In this document: piece by piece, positions 5,779 through 6,947 of the stretch
How positions within the stretch are numbered: position 1 is the stretch's first letter
Layout of the letters: the number at the start of each line of letters is the position of its first letter
NCBI GenBank assembly: GCA_046153015.1
Contig: JBJXGF010000331.1
Coordinates: 1-6,947 of the forward strand
Direction: 5' to 3'
DNA length: 6,947 bases
DNA from: JBJXGF01 sp046153015
GTDB lineage: Bacteria > Actinomycetota > Acidimicrobiia > Acidimicrobiales > CAIXPF01
Translations under genes and position numbers: made by a program
The notes under the pieces: generated by a model
Database searches by the model: none
Seen by the model: only the letters and a program-made list of their open reading frames with translations
Told to the model about the DNA's origin: nothing

Positions 5779-6210
5779 GTGACCACCGAAACCCCACACC
5801 GTCCTCAGCGCTCCACGCTTCGCCGCCGCGGCCTCGCCCTCCTGCTCCTCGTCGCCGGCCTGGCCGCCGTCGGATGCACGGCGGAGGACCGAGCGCGGCT
5901 GCAGGCCGCGCTGGCGCAGGGAGGGGGGACCACGACCCTCACGGTCACGTACCAGACCGACCAGGCCTCGACCGTCACCGCGCACGTCGTGAACGCGGCC
6001 GGCGCCGACGTGCGGGTGGCGGCGATCACGCCGAATACCGCCCATGTATTCGGCGGGTTGGAGCCGGGCGGCTACCTGGTTGACGTCGTGGAGTCGGGCG
6101 CCGGCTGGAGCCGGGCGCTGCGCAGCGACGCCTTCACCCTGAGCGCCGGCGCCTCTCCCACGCTGCGCTGCACCGCCGGCGTCGGCTGCTCGCTCACCGC
6201 TCGAGCCTGA
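5779..6210 (+). CDS. Small lipoprotein with beta-sandwich-like domain
   Basis: Predicted lipid-anchored extracytoplasmic protein, 143 residues, function unknown. The N-terminus has arginines (LRRRG, 14-18), a hydrophobic core (LALLLLVAGLAAV) and a lipobox-like AVGC with C33 as the lipidation site. The RRRGLAL stretch could also be read as a weak Tat signal. After a linker to about residue 50, alternating hydrophobic and Thr/Val-rich strands follow (TTTLTVTYQT, 51-60; STVTAHVV, 64-71). GLEPGGYLVDVV (93-104) is the PG-Y turn common in transthyretin-like or carboxypeptidase-regulatory-like folds. C131 and C137 near the end could form a disulfide. GTG 5779 is preferred: a purine-rich GAAAGAGAAG precedes it and codon use turns GC3-rich there. 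A GTG at 5677 would add 34 residues with atypical codons before the signal peptide. Confidence 0.7.
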   Translation: MTTETPHRPQRSTLRRRGLALLLLVAGLAAVGCTAEDRARLQAALAQGGGTTTLTVTYQTDQASTVTAHVVNAAGADVRVAAITPNTAHVFGGLEPGGYLVDVVESGAGWSRALRSDAFTLSAGASPTLRCTAGVGCSLTARA

Positions 6211-6225
6211 GCCCACCGAAACCGT

Positions 6226-6253
6226 CGCACCGAATCGATATCGATTCGGCGCG
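6226..6253. terminator. Palindromic hairpin between convergent genes, possible bidirectional terminator
   Basis: The 20 bases 6230-6249 are a perfect palindrome. Beyond one A-C mismatch it extends for three or four more pairs on each side (6225-6254). It lies 15 bases after the lipoprotein stop and about 40 bases past the VOC stop on the other strand, so it could end transcription from both sides. There is no T-run on either side. Its right half is also the start of dispersed repeat copy B. Confidence 0.45.
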
Positions 6254-6269
6254 AGTGATTCGGCGGCGC
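6237..6269. repeat. Dispersed intergenic repeat, copy B
   Basis: This copy is 29/33 identical to positions 1-33. It contains two perfect GATTCGGCG units (6243-6251 and 6257-6265) with a 14-base period. A third, inverted, near-identical unit (CACCGAATC, 6228-6236) makes the palindrome to its left. Like copy A it lies just past the stop of a minus-strand gene, here the VOC gene at 6295. Confidence 0.55.
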
Positions 6270-6294
6270 CACGACCCGCAGCGCGGCCGGCAAG

Positions 6295-6831
6295 TCAGGC
6301 CGGGGCGCCCACCCGCAGCCGCTCGGGGTCCTGGGGCAGGGCGGTCAGGGCCCCGCCGATCGTGTCGGCGCCGAACTCGGCGATGGCGGCGTCGAGGTCA
6401 AGGGGGGCGACGGTCGGCTTCGGGTCCTCCGGATACCGGTCGAGGGGCACCGCCCAGGTCACCTCGAACTCCAGCCCGTCCGGGTCCTTGGCGTAGAGGG
6501 CCTTGGTCACCTGATGGTCGCTCTCCCCCACGAGCGCACCGAGCGCCAGCAGCCGGGCTCGGATCTCGGCCAGCTCGCGCAGCGTGGGTGTCTCCCAAGA
6601 CACGTGGTACAGGCCGACGCGGCCGTGGCCAGCCTCGGCGTCGACCGCGTCGCCGATCGTGAACAGCCCGAGGTCGTGGTCGTTGCGGGAGGCCGGCGCG
6701 TTGAGGAACACGAAGCGGCCCTTCCCGTCGGCATACTTGCGGACGAATCCGAGAGCCTGCTCGTAGAACTGAGCAGAGCGGGCGGCATCGCGGACATAGA
6801 GCACCACGTGGTTGAGTCCGACGACGGGCAC
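6295..6831 (-). CDS. VOC family protein (glyoxalase/extradiol dioxygenase-like)
   Basis: Cytoplasmic metal-dependent enzyme of the vicinal oxygen chelate superfamily, 178 residues. The paired beta-alpha-beta-beta-beta modules are clear: GLNHVVLYVRD (5-15) with H8, AQFYEQALGF (20-29), then LYHVSWE (74-80) with H76 and LYAKDPDGLEFEVTW (112-126) with E123. H8, H76 and E123 fit the family's metal ligands. The pattern resembles single-domain catechol 2,3-dioxygenase-like proteins, but the reaction cannot be assigned. A tail of about 48 residues (130-178), containing PLDLDAAIAEFG, follows the domain. The start is GTG 6831, because GGAGG (6841-6837) is then five bases upstream. The GTG at 6837 overlaps that Shine-Dalgarno and cannot use it. 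It converges on the lipoprotein gene. Confidence 0.88.
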   Translation of the reverse strand: MPVVGLNHVVLYVRDAARSAQFYEQALGFVRKYADGKGRFVFLNAPASRNDHDLGLFTIGDAVDAEAGHGRVGLYHVSWETPTLRELAEIRARLLALGALVGESDHQVTKALYAKDPDGLEFEVTWAVPLDRYPEDPKPTVAPLDLDAAIAEFGADTIGGALTALPQDPERLRVGAPA

Positions 6832-6836
6832 GGCCA

Positions 6837-6841
6837 CCTCC
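6837..6841 (-). promoter_or_regulatory. Shine-Dalgarno GGAGG deciding the VOC start
   Basis: Minus-strand GGAGG (6841-6837) is followed by five bases and the GTG at 6831-6829. The first in-frame GTG (6837-6835) overlaps the motif, so the second is the likely start. Confidence 0.6.
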
Positions 6842-6849
6842 AGGGGATG

Positions 6850-6868
6850 CGGCGCCGCCGCGGCGCCG
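6850..6868 (-). promoter_or_regulatory. 19-base palindrome in the VOC leader
   Basis: CGGCGCCGC and GCGGCGCCG flank a single C to give a perfect inverted repeat. It lies between the candidate -10 box (6884-6879) and the Shine-Dalgarno (6841-6837), so a GC-rich hairpin could form in the mRNA leader nine bases before the ribosome site, or it may bind a regulator. Confidence 0.35.
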
Positions 6869-6870
6869 GA

Positions 6871-6894
6871 GGCGCGCCAGCCTACCGGCGCGCC
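6871..6894 (-). promoter_or_regulatory. VOC promoter: -10 box TAGGCT between two GGCGCGCC palindromes
   Basis: Minus-strand TAGGCT (6884-6879) fits TANNNT. Identical 8-bp palindromes GGCGCGCC lie on either side (6871-6878 and 6887-6894), with centres 16 bases apart. The arrangement would suit a repressor covering the -10 region, but such GC strings also arise by chance in this genome. The remaining bases to 6947 show nothing I can assign. Confidence 0.35.
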
Positions 6895-6947
6895 GCGACG
6901 CGGCCCGGGGCGGCCGAGGCCGGCTAGCGGCTCAACGCCGCCCGGGC

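Noticed and set aside
5529..5786. N-terminal extension of the M20 peptidase frame up to 5786
   Set aside because: Family similarity begins at the ATG at 5528. The extension covers the hairpin cluster, overlaps the lipoprotein start and has no coding character.
6924..6947. Possible 3' end of a further minus-strand gene (seven codons and a TAG)
   Set aside because: Too short to tell from chance; needs sequence to the right of the window.
1..6947. Mobile element, CRISPR array, defence or biosynthetic system
   Set aside because: No transposase, integrase, spacer-repeat array, nuclease, toxin pair or synthase is seen. The genes are ordinary metabolic and transport genes with uniform composition.

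Overview
The window looks like chromosomal DNA of a high-GC actinobacterium, possibly of the Acidimicrobiia (lineage is an inference). The evidence is the very high GC content, a luciferase-like F420-type oxidoreductase, a DinB/maleylpyruvate-isomerase-type (mycothiol-linked) protein, and several genes that appear leaderless: a TANNNT -10 box lies 6-9 bases from the start codon with no Shine-Dalgarno.

Layout. Left end (1-53): a copy of a short intergenic repeat, then a 12-bp duplication over the stop codon of the first gene. Minus strand 45-701: small exported HExxH metallopeptidase-like protein. Then a 112-base gap with a perfect 26-bp palindrome. Minus strand 832-1695: LLM-class F420-dependent oxidoreductase. 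It diverges, across a 110-base promoter region, from plus-strand 1806-2444, a mycothiol-dependent maleylpyruvate isomerase-like protein. That gene converges, with 13 bases between stops, on minus-strand 2458-4095, an MFS exporter with an unusual C-terminal helical extension of about 140 residues. Minus strand 4191-5528: complete M20-family metallopeptidase. A 250-base, less GC-rich divergent region (5529-5778) carries a run of small perfect hairpins. Plus strand 5779-6210: small lipoprotein with a beta-sandwich-like domain. A second copy of the left-end repeat, extended by a palindrome, lies between it and minus-strand 6295-6831, a VOC-family (glyoxalase/extradiol dioxygenase-like) protein. 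The last 110 bases hold that gene's promoter and leader.

No single pathway unites the genes. Most are single-gene transcription units of general metabolism: flavin/F420 redox, thiol-dependent isomerase-like chemistry, amide hydrolysis, export and a VOC enzyme. I see no transposase, integrase, CRISPR array, phage gene, tRNA or rRNA, and no clear novel multi-gene system. The items most worth a second look are non-coding: the two-copy intergenic repeat (1-33 and 6237-6269), the hairpin cluster at 5545-5642, and the shared leaderless promoter layout. The MFS C-terminal extension is the most unusual protein feature.
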